This document shows positions 27,001 to 35,142 of a stretch of 51,592 nt of DNA, piece by piece. Source of the stretch: Betaproteobacteria bacterium UBA3031 (GTDB taxonomy: Bacteria > Pseudomonadota > Gammaproteobacteria > Burkholderiales > Eutrophovitaceae). The notes beneath the pieces are model-generated. The model saw only the letters and a program-made list of their open reading frames with translations, had not been told where the DNA came from and searched no databases. The stretch is taken from assembly GCA_002367635.1 (NCBI GenBank), contig DFDI01000065.1, positions 1 through 51,592 of the forward strand, given 5' to 3'. Position numbers and translations under genes: made by a program. Position 1 is the first letter of the stretch; every line of letters begins with the position of its first letter.

Positions 27001-27924
27001 TCAGGTATTTAAAAAATTCAGAGGCAACCCCGGACAATGCCATTCAAAGGAATATAGTCGACCCAGTCCAGAGGAGGTGACAAAGGCAGTTCTGAGATCT
27101 GGACCACCAAAACAAATGTTTGTCACCATTAGATCAAATTCCGGCACTGGCACTCTTGCTCTCACCTCTCCCGTCGGTGCGATAGCGGTGAGACACCCCG
27201 TACCAAGCGTTGCTACAACAACGTTACCTTCAGCATCGACCGCGAGTGAATCAAGTCGCTCGTACCCACTAAATTTATGAAGTAATCGGCCAGGCCAAAA
27301 AAGATGTGGTCCGTTTTTCTTCAACACACCCGGCGAAGCTATATCAAACGCCCAAAGTCGAGCGGCATTCGTCTCAGCAACGTAGAGTGTTTTCTCATCT
27401 GGCGATAGACCGATACCATTGGGGGTGTCAAAAGGATGGATCAACTCAACGATCATTGAGCCGTCGACCTTAGCGTAAAACACTGACCCTCGATCTAGTT
27501 GTCGACCCCGGCGCTTACCTAAGTCCGTAAAATAAAAGCCACCTAAGCGGTCAAACACAATATCATTTGGCCCTTTAAGAGATTCTCCATTGCACTCTCG
27601 ATAAAGAGTGTTAACGTCACCGCTTTTGAGGTCAACCGTCTGTATCGACCCACCTTCGTAATCATCCGGGAGAGCTTCCCCCGGCCGATTAAAGGGCCCT
27701 GTCTTAGTCCAAACAAATCCACCGTTATTACAAATGTACATTTTCCCATCTGGACCGAGTGCCGCTCCATTGGGCCCTCCGCCACAATCGGCCACGATAG
27801 TTTTTTTCCCATCAGGATCAACACGCGTGAGCGTTTTACGTTCGATTTCCACGAGTAAGACGGAACCATCGGGCATGGCCACAGGCCCTTCAGGAAATAA
27901 CAATCCTCGACAAATTTCTTTCAC
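27001..27924 (-). CDS. SMP-30/gluconolactonase family protein
   Basis: 307 residues. The beta-propeller lactonase signature is clear: LLFPEGPVAMPDGSVLLVE (metal-binding glutamate in PEGP), GGGPNGAALGPDGKMYICNN, GPNDIVFDRLGGFYFTD, DTPNGIGLSPDEKTLYVAET and a C-terminal NICFGGPDLRTAFVTS. Members hydrolyse sugar lactones such as gluconolactone or arabinonolactone with a divalent metal. The start is GTG 27924 with a perfect AGGAGG seven bases upstream. It is the last gene of the nine-gene array; an SDR lies 40 bases upstream, so a dehydrogenase-then-lactonase sequence for a sugar is reasonable. Confidence 0.9.
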   Translation of the reverse strand: MKEICRGLLFPEGPVAMPDGSVLLVEIERKTLTRVDPDGKKTIVADCGGGPNGAALGPDGKMYICNNGGFVWTKTGPFNRPGEALPDDYEGGSIQTVDLKSGDVNTLYRECNGESLKGPNDIVFDRLGGFYFTDLGKRRGRQLDRGSVFYAKVDGSMIVELIHPFDTPNGIGLSPDEKTLYVAETNAARLWAFDIASPGVLKKNGPHLFWPGRLLHKFSGYERLDSLAVDAEGNVVVATLGTGCLTAIAPTGEVRARVPVPEFDLMVTNICFGGPDLRTAFVTSSGLGRLYSFEWHCPGLPLNFLNT

Positions 27925-27964
27925 TGTAATTCCTCCTCAAAATAATATGTCATTAGAATGTTTC

Positions 27965-28762
27965 CTAAAGCATTAATACGCCCCCATCAACATGATAGGA
28001 CTGACCTGTTATAAAGTCAGAATCTTTAGATGCCAAAAAATAGGCCATTGAAGCAACATCCTCCGATGTTTGCGCTCTAGCCATCGGCACAGCCTGAACC
28101 CGCTCTCTCCAAGCCGTTCCAATCGGTTTATTTTCAATCGCCGTCCACTCAGCATCAATTTGAATCCACATGTCAGTATCAACCGGACCCGGACATATGC
28201 TGTTGACTGTCACCTTTGGAGAGCATTCTGACGCTGCAGATTGGGTAATCATAATAACTGCGGCTTTACTCGCAGAATAAGCACACATAAACTTTCGGCC
28301 TGCTCGACCAGCGATTGAAGCCATATTAATGATCTTACCTGTCGGCCTACCGTCTGCTAATGGCGTCTGACTCAACATTTGTTTAGCACACGCCTGAACA
28401 CAAAAAAATAGACCTCTGGCATTTACATTTTGCATGTAATCCCAATCCTCTGGAGTTGTCTCCAAGAAGCGTTTTACTCGAATAACACCCGCATTGTTCA
28501 CCAAAACATCAATGCGGCCGAAATGCCCAGTTGATTCGGCAATGAGTCTAGTCGCAGCTCCAGGGTCCGCAACATCAACTGTCAACGGCAAAACATCCAC
28601 CCCCTCTCTCTGCAGTTCTTCAGAAAGAGACAGGACCGCGTCTTCATTTATATCAGCTATTACAAGTCTTGCGCCTTCAGACGCATAACGACGCGCAATC
28701 TGCTCACCAATACCACGCCCTGAGCCCGTAATAACCGCCACAACACCTTTCAACCCATGCAT
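27965..28762 (-). CDS. Short-chain dehydrogenase/reductase, polyol or sugar type
   Basis: 265 residues. Cofactor motif TGSGRGIG, aspartate in IADIN after beta-2 (NAD preference), NNAGV, catalytic Ser-Tyr-Lys in MASIAGRAGRKFMCAYSASK, then PGPVDTDMW and the C-terminal SFHVDGG-like sequence GQSYHVDGGVLML. The insertion DGRPTGKIINMAS and the tail resemble sorbitol/galactitol-type dehydrogenases. Directly next to the lactonase gene (40 bases), it could make a lactone for it, as in oxidative sugar pathways. Substrate not proven. The ATG at 28762 is the first in frame. Confidence 0.85.
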   Translation of the reverse strand: MHGLKGVVAVITGSGRGIGEQIARRYASEGARLVIADINEDAVLSLSEELQREGVDVLPLTVDVADPGAATRLIAESTGHFGRIDVLVNNAGVIRVKRFLETTPEDWDYMQNVNARGLFFCVQACAKQMLSQTPLADGRPTGKIINMASIAGRAGRKFMCAYSASKAAVIMITQSAASECSPKVTVNSICPGPVDTDMWIQIDAEWTAIENKPIGTAWRERVQAVPMARAQTSEDVASMAYFLASKDSDFITGQSYHVDGGVLML

Positions 28763-28788
28763 GCGAAATATCCCCTAAAAAAATAAAA

Positions 28789-30213
28789 CTAATCAATGTG
28801 CGGCCTCTGAGAATGCCATTGAGTCCGATCTTGAAATGCTCTTGCAATCTTTAGAATTTTAATTTCATCAAATGGTTTACCGTAAATCATCAGACCAATT
28901 GGTAACCCGAGGGCATTAAAGCCACACGGAACCGTCACCGCACTTAAATTAAGCATGTTACCGATCGCGGTATTACGCAAACAGCTCACGTTCGTTTTGG
29001 AATATGCTTCAACACTAGCCTGACAGGCCGCAACAGAACATGGCGGGATCATCACGGTGGGCACGAGCAATGCATCCGCAGTATCAAAAAAATCAATGGC
29101 TTGATGCCTAATCGATGCCATACCATTTTGAATATCAAAATAATCTACAGCCGTGACTTCTTTTCCTTTGATCAAACGATACGACACAATAGGGTCAAGT
29201 TGATCAAAATGCTCATCGACCAATAATCTATTTGAATAGTATGCCTCCGCAGCAATCACTAAGCCTTTTGGATTCAATCTTAGTGCCGTATTTGCTACAT
29301 CAAACGGTCGATATTCAATGCTTGCCCCTAAGTCTTTAAAGACAGAAGCCGTGCCTAAAACCGATTTTTCCACCTCAGGGTCACAGTCATCGAAGAATAC
29401 ATTCTGAGCATAAACCAAGCGCTGTCCCGCCAACGATTCCTGTGATAAAGCATTAATTATTTCGCTCAATGGACGAAAATCTTGCATAGAAGGGTCATCG
29501 GGGTCCTGTTTTGCCATCAATCGGTACACTACCTCTGCGTCTCTAGCGTCTCTTGTTAGTGGGCCCACTGAATCAAGAGTCCAACTTAAGGGAAAAACAC
29601 CTCGACGACTAATTTGACCGACGGTGGTTTTTAGTCCAGTCACACTATTGAACGAAGCAGGAATCCTTACCGACCCTCCCGTATCGCTCCCAAGAGCCAT
29701 GGGCACAAGACCAGCACCAACCGCAACGCCTGACCCACTACTTGACCCCCCAGGTATGTAATGATCGCGAGCCCAGGGGTTTACTGGGGTAGCGAGTTTA
29801 TTGTTGATACCCACGCCGCCGTAAGCAAATTGGACGGTGTGAGTCTTACCGACAAGAATGGCTCCTAGTTCTTCGAGACGGGAGACGATAAAGGCATTCT
29901 CATTTGGCACATTATCGGATAGCAAATCAGTACCCGCTCTAGTCGGAACACCAGCAATGTCATACAAGTCTTTGACTGCATAAGGAATGCCGTGTAACGG
30001 CCCGCGGTCAACTCCTGCGTCGAATTCCGCATCAGCAAATTTTGCCTGTTCTAGTGCACGAGTCTCAAGAACCTCAACAAACGCATTGAATTTTTCATCG
30101 TGCTGCTTGATTCTATCCAAGTAACCTTGAGTCAATGATTCCGAGGTGAGTTGACCAGAGCGGAGTTGTTGACCGAGCTCTACAATTGATGCAAACGGAT
30201 CAAACGAAGTCAT
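28789..30213 (-). CDS. Amidase signature family hydrolase
   Basis: 474 residues. The Ser-cisSer-Lys triad is visible: K81 in PYAVKDLYDIAG, S157 in IPGGSSSGSGVAVG and S181 in LGSDTGGSVRIPASF. This is the amidase signature family, which hydrolyses carboxamides to acids and ammonia; GatA is a close relative, but no gatB or gatC is present, so a catabolic amidase is more likely. The length is normal. It begins at ATG 30213, 84 bases after the sirtuin stop, the widest gap within the array, and the SDR follows 26 bases downstream. The amide substrate is unknown. Confidence 0.9.
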   Translation of the reverse strand: MTSFDPFASIVELGQQLRSGQLTSESLTQGYLDRIKQHDEKFNAFVEVLETRALEQAKFADAEFDAGVDRGPLHGIPYAVKDLYDIAGVPTRAGTDLLSDNVPNENAFIVSRLEELGAILVGKTHTVQFAYGGVGINNKLATPVNPWARDHYIPGGSSSGSGVAVGAGLVPMALGSDTGGSVRIPASFNSVTGLKTTVGQISRRGVFPLSWTLDSVGPLTRDARDAEVVYRLMAKQDPDDPSMQDFRPLSEIINALSQESLAGQRLVYAQNVFFDDCDPEVEKSVLGTASVFKDLGASIEYRPFDVANTALRLNPKGLVIAAEAYYSNRLLVDEHFDQLDPIVSYRLIKGKEVTAVDYFDIQNGMASIRHQAIDFFDTADALLVPTVMIPPCSVAACQASVEAYSKTNVSCLRNTAIGNMLNLSAVTVPCGFNALGLPIGLMIYGKPFDEIKILKIARAFQDRTQWHSQRPHID

Positions 30214-30297
30214 TAGAACGATCTCTCCTCAACAGGGACAACTCAATAGGTGCTGAAATTTAACCACAACACTATAGGCAAAATTTGATTATGGCAA

Positions 30298-31059
30298 TCA
30301 AGACCCAAGAAGAACGGGCAGCACCACTTGTATTGGGTCTCTCAAAACCCCATCTGCCACTGCGTCGTACTGCGTTGGCTGGTCATTGACTATCAGCACA
30401 TCAGCATGAGCAGCTTTCGCAACATCCACAACACCCGCAATCGGGTACACCTGAAGCGTTGTGCCGACACATAACAAAAGATCACCTTTTTTAACACAAT
30501 CAAATGCCGCATTAATTTTGATCTCGTCCAAAGATTGTCCGAAAGAAATCGTGTCGCTTTTCAAAATACCCGAACAACTCGAACAAAGAGGATCGAGCTC
30601 CCCCTGTTTAACCCGCTTAAGCTCATCCAGCATATTCGTTTTTTTTTGGCATGACATGCACACCACACGATGGATCGTCCCATGGATTTCTATGATTTTA
30701 TGGGGGTCATTACCAGCGGCTTGATGTAGCCCATCAATATTTTGGGTAATTAATTTCAGTAATTTTCCTGTTTCTTCAAATGCGGCAATAGAATCATGTG
30801 CCTCATTCGGTATAGCCCGTAACGCAGGATGCGTTAATCGAGACTGCCAAGCCAAACGCCTTACGTCAGGGTCAGACATGTAATATCGAATATCCGACAT
30901 TTTTTCAGCAAGAGGGTTTTTCGTCCATACACCCTGAGGCCCTCTAAAATCGGGGACTCCTGAATCAGTCGAAACTCCAGCTCCTGTCAAAACCACAACT
31001 GCAGAAGCAGCTTGAACCATAACCTTGGCTCTTTGAATATCTGACTTATCCAAGCCCAT
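30298..31059 (-). CDS. Sir2-family NAD-dependent protein deacylase
   Basis: 253 residues. Sirtuins remove acyl groups from lysines using NAD. Seen are GAGVSTDSGVPDFRGPQGVW (NAD-binding), TQNIDGLHQAAG, catalytic H126 in IEIHGTIH, a complete zinc site (C134, C137, C159, C162) and SDTISFGQSLDEI where a VxFGE motif is usual. The gene is six bases downstream of the esterase gene, so it belongs to the catabolic array. Sirtuins often reactivate acetylated AMP-forming acyl-CoA synthetases; two such ligases are encoded at 18871 and 40205, but this link is inference. Confidence 0.9.
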   Translation of the reverse strand: MGLDKSDIQRAKVMVQAASAVVVLTGAGVSTDSGVPDFRGPQGVWTKNPLAEKMSDIRYYMSDPDVRRLAWQSRLTHPALRAIPNEAHDSIAAFEETGKLLKLITQNIDGLHQAAGNDPHKIIEIHGTIHRVVCMSCQKKTNMLDELKRVKQGELDPLCSSCSGILKSDTISFGQSLDEIKINAAFDCVKKGDLLLCVGTTLQVYPIAGVVDVAKAAHADVLIVNDQPTQYDAVADGVLRDPIQVVLPVLLGS

Positions 31060-31065
31060 CGTGTA

Positions 31066-32166
31066 CTAACTGATCGCCTTAAACAGGAATGGCAAACTTC
31101 TATCGAGTCGATAGTCAAGATCCGAATGGTTGTCATCAAATTCTTCGTACACATGCGCAACGCCGAGATCATGTAATCGTTCTGACAAAATACGTGACCC
31201 ATAATGGATGAAGTATTGATCCCTCGTCCCGCACTCTATCCAAATTCCTTGTAGCTTCTTCAAATGACTGCCGAAACGTTTTACCAAATTGATAGGGTCA
31301 TGAGCCAACCAACGCTTCCATCGTGCCTCAATTAACTCTCCTGTATCCATATCAAATGGCACTCGAAAACCAAGTGGCGCTTTTGGATCGGGATCATATG
31401 TGGCTGCCATACAAAGGTTCATCAAACAATGTCCCTCTGAAGACGATACTTTTTCTCGTGACCAAGTTGCTTTCAAAAAACGTTTGATTCTCCCGTCGTC
31501 CATCCCATGCTTGACAAGCTCTCGCCTACCTTGCTCACTCTTTGAGCCCTCTTTGGGGGAGTAACTAACAACACGATATTTTGCTAATGCATCCAATGTG
31601 TTTGGCCAATCCCGACGATAAATAAAATCGAAATAAGCGTCACCAGACAGGTTAGCAATAGCGCCCCAAACATCAGGGTGATTCATGCCTTGAACCATGG
31701 CCCCGTAACCACCAGATGATTTACCAAAACAGGCGCGATGTTTGGCTGATGATTTGGTCCGCAACATACCATCCACAAAAGGAACAATCTCTAGGTTTAA
31801 ATAGTCATCATAACGACCTAAAGCGGAGGAATTGATATATTGATTACCGCCAAGAGATGTAAAACAATCTGGAAATACCACAATCACTGGGCCAATCTTT
31901 TTCTCGTGAACTAAACGCTCTAATCGCTCAGCCATATTTTCACCAAAAGGCTTCCAATTCAATCTTGCAGGACCTGAACCCGTAAACCCAGCCAAATCAT
32001 AAAAAACTGGGTATCGCTGTGTCGTATTAGACGAATAACCTGGAGGTAACCAGACTAAGATCTCCCGCCGGTAAGGATCCTTCAGAGGGTTGTTCTTCAG
32101 AACCTTAGAAACGTGCTCCAACCGCACTAATTCCCCCCTCGGATGACTTCTTTTTCTCAGAGACAT
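31066..32166 (-). CDS. Putative esterase (alpha/beta hydrolase, esterase D/enterochelin-esterase-like)
   Basis: 366 residues with no signal peptide. The alpha/beta hydrolase core is recognisable: YPVFYDLAGFTG, PVIVVFPDCFTSLGGNQYIN, then the nucleophile elbow GKSSG with S150, followed by MNHPDVWGAIANLSGDAYFDF. A late DQYFIHYGSRILSE and DDNHSDLDYRL supply candidate acid and histidine residues. The putative-esterase family cleaves acyl esters, including siderophore and S-formylglutathione esters. The ATG at 32166 abuts the stop of the Rap1a-like gene, and the sirtuin follows after six bases. Substrate unknown. Confidence 0.8.
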   Translation of the reverse strand: MSLRKRSHPRGELVRLEHVSKVLKNNPLKDPYRREILVWLPPGYSSNTTQRYPVFYDLAGFTGSGPARLNWKPFGENMAERLERLVHEKKIGPVIVVFPDCFTSLGGNQYINSSALGRYDDYLNLEIVPFVDGMLRTKSSAKHRACFGKSSGGYGAMVQGMNHPDVWGAIANLSGDAYFDFIYRRDWPNTLDALAKYRVVSYSPKEGSKSEQGRRELVKHGMDDGRIKRFLKATWSREKVSSSEGHCLMNLCMAATYDPDPKAPLGFRVPFDMDTGELIEARWKRWLAHDPINLVKRFGSHLKKLQGIWIECGTRDQYFIHYGSRILSERLHDLGVAHVYEEFDDNHSDLDYRLDRSLPFLFKAIS

Positions 32167-32514
32167 TTAACGTTTGCCACACTTATAAGCATCAGACAAT
32201 GATTGTCTGATGACATCCGCCCCAGATTTGTGACGCAACTGACTATTAGCGCTCAAATACGCTCGCGCCGTGAGCTCTATATCTAACCCAGACACACTGC
32301 TTTGTGTACAAAAAAATAGTTCATTAAACGCATCGTGAATACCGAGAACGAAACCAGAAAATTTATTTCTGATGTCTGCATCAGAGCTCATTGACCACTC
32401 GCGGACCTCCTGTGACGTTATGAATTGTTTTTGTATTTGCTCTGCATGTGAGGGCGCAATGCCGGCTGCAAAAACACAAAGGATCAACATAAATCGTCTT
32501 ACATTCATATACAT
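32167..32514 (-). CDS. Rap1a/Tai immunity-domain-like exported small protein
   Basis: About 115 residues from ATG 32514 (a GTG at 32526 extends the frame). The first ~22 residues are a signal peptide ending PSHA. The mature part, NKFSGFVLGIHDAF, then FCTQSSVSGLDIELTARAYL, then DVIRQSLSDAYKCGKR, fits the Rap1a/Tai domain pattern of a GYVxGxxD start, central cysteine and final cysteine. That domain is named after type VI secretion immunity proteins but also occurs widely in unrelated exported proteins. No toxin or secretion gene is nearby. It lies between the deacylase and esterase genes with very short gaps. Confidence 0.65.
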   Translation of the reverse strand: MYMNVRRFMLILCVFAAGIAPSHAEQIQKQFITSQEVREWSMSSDADIRNKFSGFVLGIHDAFNELFFCTQSSVSGLDIELTARAYLSANSQLRHKSGADVIRQSLSDAYKCGKR

Positions 32515-32537
32515 AAATTGCCCCACTTAAAACCTAC

Positions 32538-34208
32538 TTAAGATTTCAAAACCACTCCATTATTTGCTGACTGCTCAAAACCATCCTTCCAAGCAAGGAT
32601 GCCATTAACGATAGTGTATTTAATACCTCGCGAAGGCATGACCATACGCTTCGCACCACCGGGCAAATCGTAACGGCGCTCAGGCCGCTCCGAAGAACCG
32701 ATCTCAGCCGCATCGAATATTGTAATATCCGCGGCATACCCTCGGCGAAGGCGTCCTCGATCTCTAATCCCAAACAGATCTGCCGGATCAGAAGTCAGAC
32801 GTCTCACTCCCTCCTCTAGAGACAAAACGCCTCTTTCGCGAACCCAGGTCCCCAATAGATATGTTGGATATCCTGAATCACACAGCATATCAACATGTGC
32901 GCCACCGTCGCCCAAACCAATCAGTATCGAAGGATCATTCAACAGCTCGGCCATACGATCAATTCGGGTATTAAATGATTGAATCGTAAATTCGCAGGCT
33001 AAGTCATCGGTGACCGCAATGTCGAGAAAAGCGTCTACCGGATCTTTCCCTTGCGCATGCGCGATTTCCGAAACGGGCAAATCAACAAATGGGGCAAGCT
33101 CCTCACTGCGCGCATGATGCAAAGTAATTCGTTCCCAGTCAGCAAATCCAGTTGGATTTTTTAAATCCTCCCTAAACTGCTTTCTGAATTCCGGATCAGC
33201 ATAAATGAGCTTCTGAGCCTCCTTAGATTTGTTTTCAAAAACACGCTTCCAAGAGGGAAACGACGCAAATGAAAAAGGGTTACGCATATCCATCTCTCGC
33301 GTTAGCGGTAGCGGTGATGTCTGCGGTCTAGCGCCTTTTTCAATCATTGGTTTTGCGCGTCGAAGACTCTCTCGAACCGCCTCTGAAATATCATCTCGAT
33401 CAAACATCGCGATAAACGTGACAGGCCGTCCACTCTCGTCAAGCAACATATCAAGAATGTCGCATTGATCCTCCTCCAGCACCCCCAGCTGTCGAGTCAA
33501 CGCAATCTCAATCGCACCTTTGTTGCGTTTCTTTAATGTGTTCGCATATGCTTTTAATTCCGCTCGACTGGCATTGCGACAAGCTAACGGTTTTCCACCA
33601 AAACCCATATGTTGATTAAGTATCGTACTGGAGAACCCAAAAGCCCCGTGGTCCATTGCCTCACCAAGTAGACGAGCTATCTCACACATTTCACGCTCAT
33701 CCGCAGCTCTTTCGATAGATTCTTGACCCATCACAAAGTGCCTAAATGGACTCAATGGGGCCAAAAAAGCAGTATTTACCCCAATTTTTTGTCTCTGCGC
33801 GAAGTCCATAAATTCTGGAAATGACTCCCAATCCCAGGTGATCCCTTTTTCTAAAACCTCGAATGGAATTGCTTCAACATTTTCAAGGTCGCGCATGGCG
33901 ACCTCACGTGCATCCCAGTGGCACGGAGCAATACCAACACCACAATTTCCCAAAACAACCGAAGTCACTCCATGCCAAGAAGATGGCGTAACCAATGTAT
34001 CCCAACAAATCTGAGCATCATAATGAGTATGTGGGTCAATAAATCCAGGCGCCACAATGAGGCCCTCTGCGTCAATCACTCGATTACCCGAAGTGTTTAA
34101 CTCTCCAATCTCAACGATAACCCCACCGCTGACACCCACGTCAGCGCGATAGGCTGGAAGTCCGGTGCCGTCTATGATTATTCCATTTTTAACTAAAAGA
34201 TCATACAT
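32538..34208 (-). CDS. N-acyl-D-amino-acid deacylase family amidohydrolase
   Basis: 556 residues. The amidohydrolase metal motif H60-x-H62 is in PGFIDPHTHYDAQ and the family cysteine C89 in VVLGNCGVG; the 27-residue spacing from H62 to C89 is the same as in D-aminoacylase as I recall it. Later motifs are a GAFGFSSTI segment, LHHARSEELAPF and GLGDGGAHVDML, the last holding the catalytic aspartate region. The enzyme should hydrolyse N-acyl-D-amino acids or related amides in the cytoplasm. It follows the dehalogenase gene by 30 bases. A D-amino-acid oxidising enzyme is encoded at 38039, giving a possible next step. Confidence 0.88.
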   Translation of the reverse strand: MYDLLVKNGIIIDGTGLPAYRADVGVSGGVIVEIGELNTSGNRVIDAEGLIVAPGFIDPHTHYDAQICWDTLVTPSSWHGVTSVVLGNCGVGIAPCHWDAREVAMRDLENVEAIPFEVLEKGITWDWESFPEFMDFAQRQKIGVNTAFLAPLSPFRHFVMGQESIERAADEREMCEIARLLGEAMDHGAFGFSSTILNQHMGFGGKPLACRNASRAELKAYANTLKKRNKGAIEIALTRQLGVLEEDQCDILDMLLDESGRPVTFIAMFDRDDISEAVRESLRRAKPMIEKGARPQTSPLPLTREMDMRNPFSFASFPSWKRVFENKSKEAQKLIYADPEFRKQFREDLKNPTGFADWERITLHHARSEELAPFVDLPVSEIAHAQGKDPVDAFLDIAVTDDLACEFTIQSFNTRIDRMAELLNDPSILIGLGDGGAHVDMLCDSGYPTYLLGTWVRERGVLSLEEGVRRLTSDPADLFGIRDRGRLRRGYAADITIFDAAEIGSSERPERRYDLPGGAKRMVMPSRGIKYTIVNGILAWKDGFEQSANNGVVLKS

Positions 34209-34238
34209 ATCAGAAGACCTGTAAATTTAACCGCTTAT

Positions 34239-35126
34239 TTATTGAAACCGAATACGCTGTACGAAGCTTGAAATATGCGCCCCTATCTCTTCAGGGCTGT
34301 CTTCCTGTAAAAAATGCAATCCAGATACCGTAACCTCAGTTTGATTCGGCCAATGACGACACAGATCTCTTTGTCGCCCAACCAAAATAGAACCAGGATC
34401 CGCATTAATGAAGAGTTTGGGCACTTGGGACGACCTAAGCCACCGGGAATAATCTCTAACTACATTCACCACCTCAGCAGGCTCACCCTCAATGGGGATC
34501 TGTCTAGGCCACGACAAAGTAGGCCTTCTCTCCTCTCCAGAGTTTTGAAAAGGCCGTCGATATTCAGCCATCTCACTGTCACTCAATGTTCGCGAGATAG
34601 ATCCAGGGAGCACACGTTCAACGAAAACATTTTTGTCTAAAATCATCTCTTCTCCATCGGGAGAGCGGAATGCTTGGAATACCTTACGCGCATTTTCTGG
34701 CCAATCATCCCAAGTGAGCACATCAACAATCGCTTCCATATATACGATACCTTGCACTCGCTGGTCGTGCTTTGATACCCACTCAAAGGCCAAAGCGGAA
34801 CCCCAATCATGGATGACGAAAATGATTCGATCTCCCAAGTCTAATTGCTCCCAAGCCGCAAACAGATATTCTCTTTGCTCTGAATAAGAGTAACGACCCG
34901 CATTGGACTCTGGCAGTTTGTCCGAATCACCCATACCAATCAGATCACATGCGATCAGTCGTCCTAACCCCTCACAGTAAGGCATGATATTGCGCCATAG
35001 ATATGATGAAGTCGGATTTCCATGCTGAAAAACAATCGAATCACCTTTGCCTACATCGATATATGCCATCTTCTTACCATTGACTTGGATCGACTTCTTT
35101 GATGCAAACGGTTGATCGCTAGGCAT
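34239..35126 (-). CDS. Haloalkane dehalogenase, subfamily II (LinB/DhaA-like)
   Basis: 295 residues from ATG 35126, which has AGGAGT seven bases upstream; the frame extends upstream into the enoyl-CoA hydratase gene but that part is not coding. The complete catalytic pentad is visible: nucleophile D107 and halide-binding W108 in VIHDWGSALAF, halide-binding N37 in HGNPTSSYLWRN, acid E131 in YMEAIV and H271 in GLHFLQEDSP. LinB has these at 38, 108, 109, 132 and 272, so the alignment is nearly gap-free. The stretch RRPTLSWPRQIPIEGEPA also matches LinB closely. It should hydrolyse carbon-halogen bonds of haloalkanes to alcohol and halide. The natural substrate is not known. Confidence 0.93.
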   Translation of the reverse strand: MPSDQPFASKKSIQVNGKKMAYIDVGKGDSIVFQHGNPTSSYLWRNIMPYCEGLGRLIACDLIGMGDSDKLPESNAGRYSYSEQREYLFAAWEQLDLGDRIIFVIHDWGSALAFEWVSKHDQRVQGIVYMEAIVDVLTWDDWPENARKVFQAFRSPDGEEMILDKNVFVERVLPGSISRTLSDSEMAEYRRPFQNSGEERRPTLSWPRQIPIEGEPAEVVNVVRDYSRWLRSSQVPKLFINADPGSILVGRQRDLCRHWPNQTEVTVSGLHFLQEDSPEEIGAHISSFVQRIRFQ

Positions 35127-35142
35127 AAGACCCACTCCTGTG

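Noticed and set aside
28789..30213. GatA subunit of the tRNA amidotransferase
   Set aside because: No gatB or gatC is adjacent, and the gene sits in a catabolic array, so a general amidase is the safer call.
32167..32514. Type VI secretion immunity function
   Set aside because: Only the domain resemblance supports it; no effector, VgrG or Hcp gene is near.
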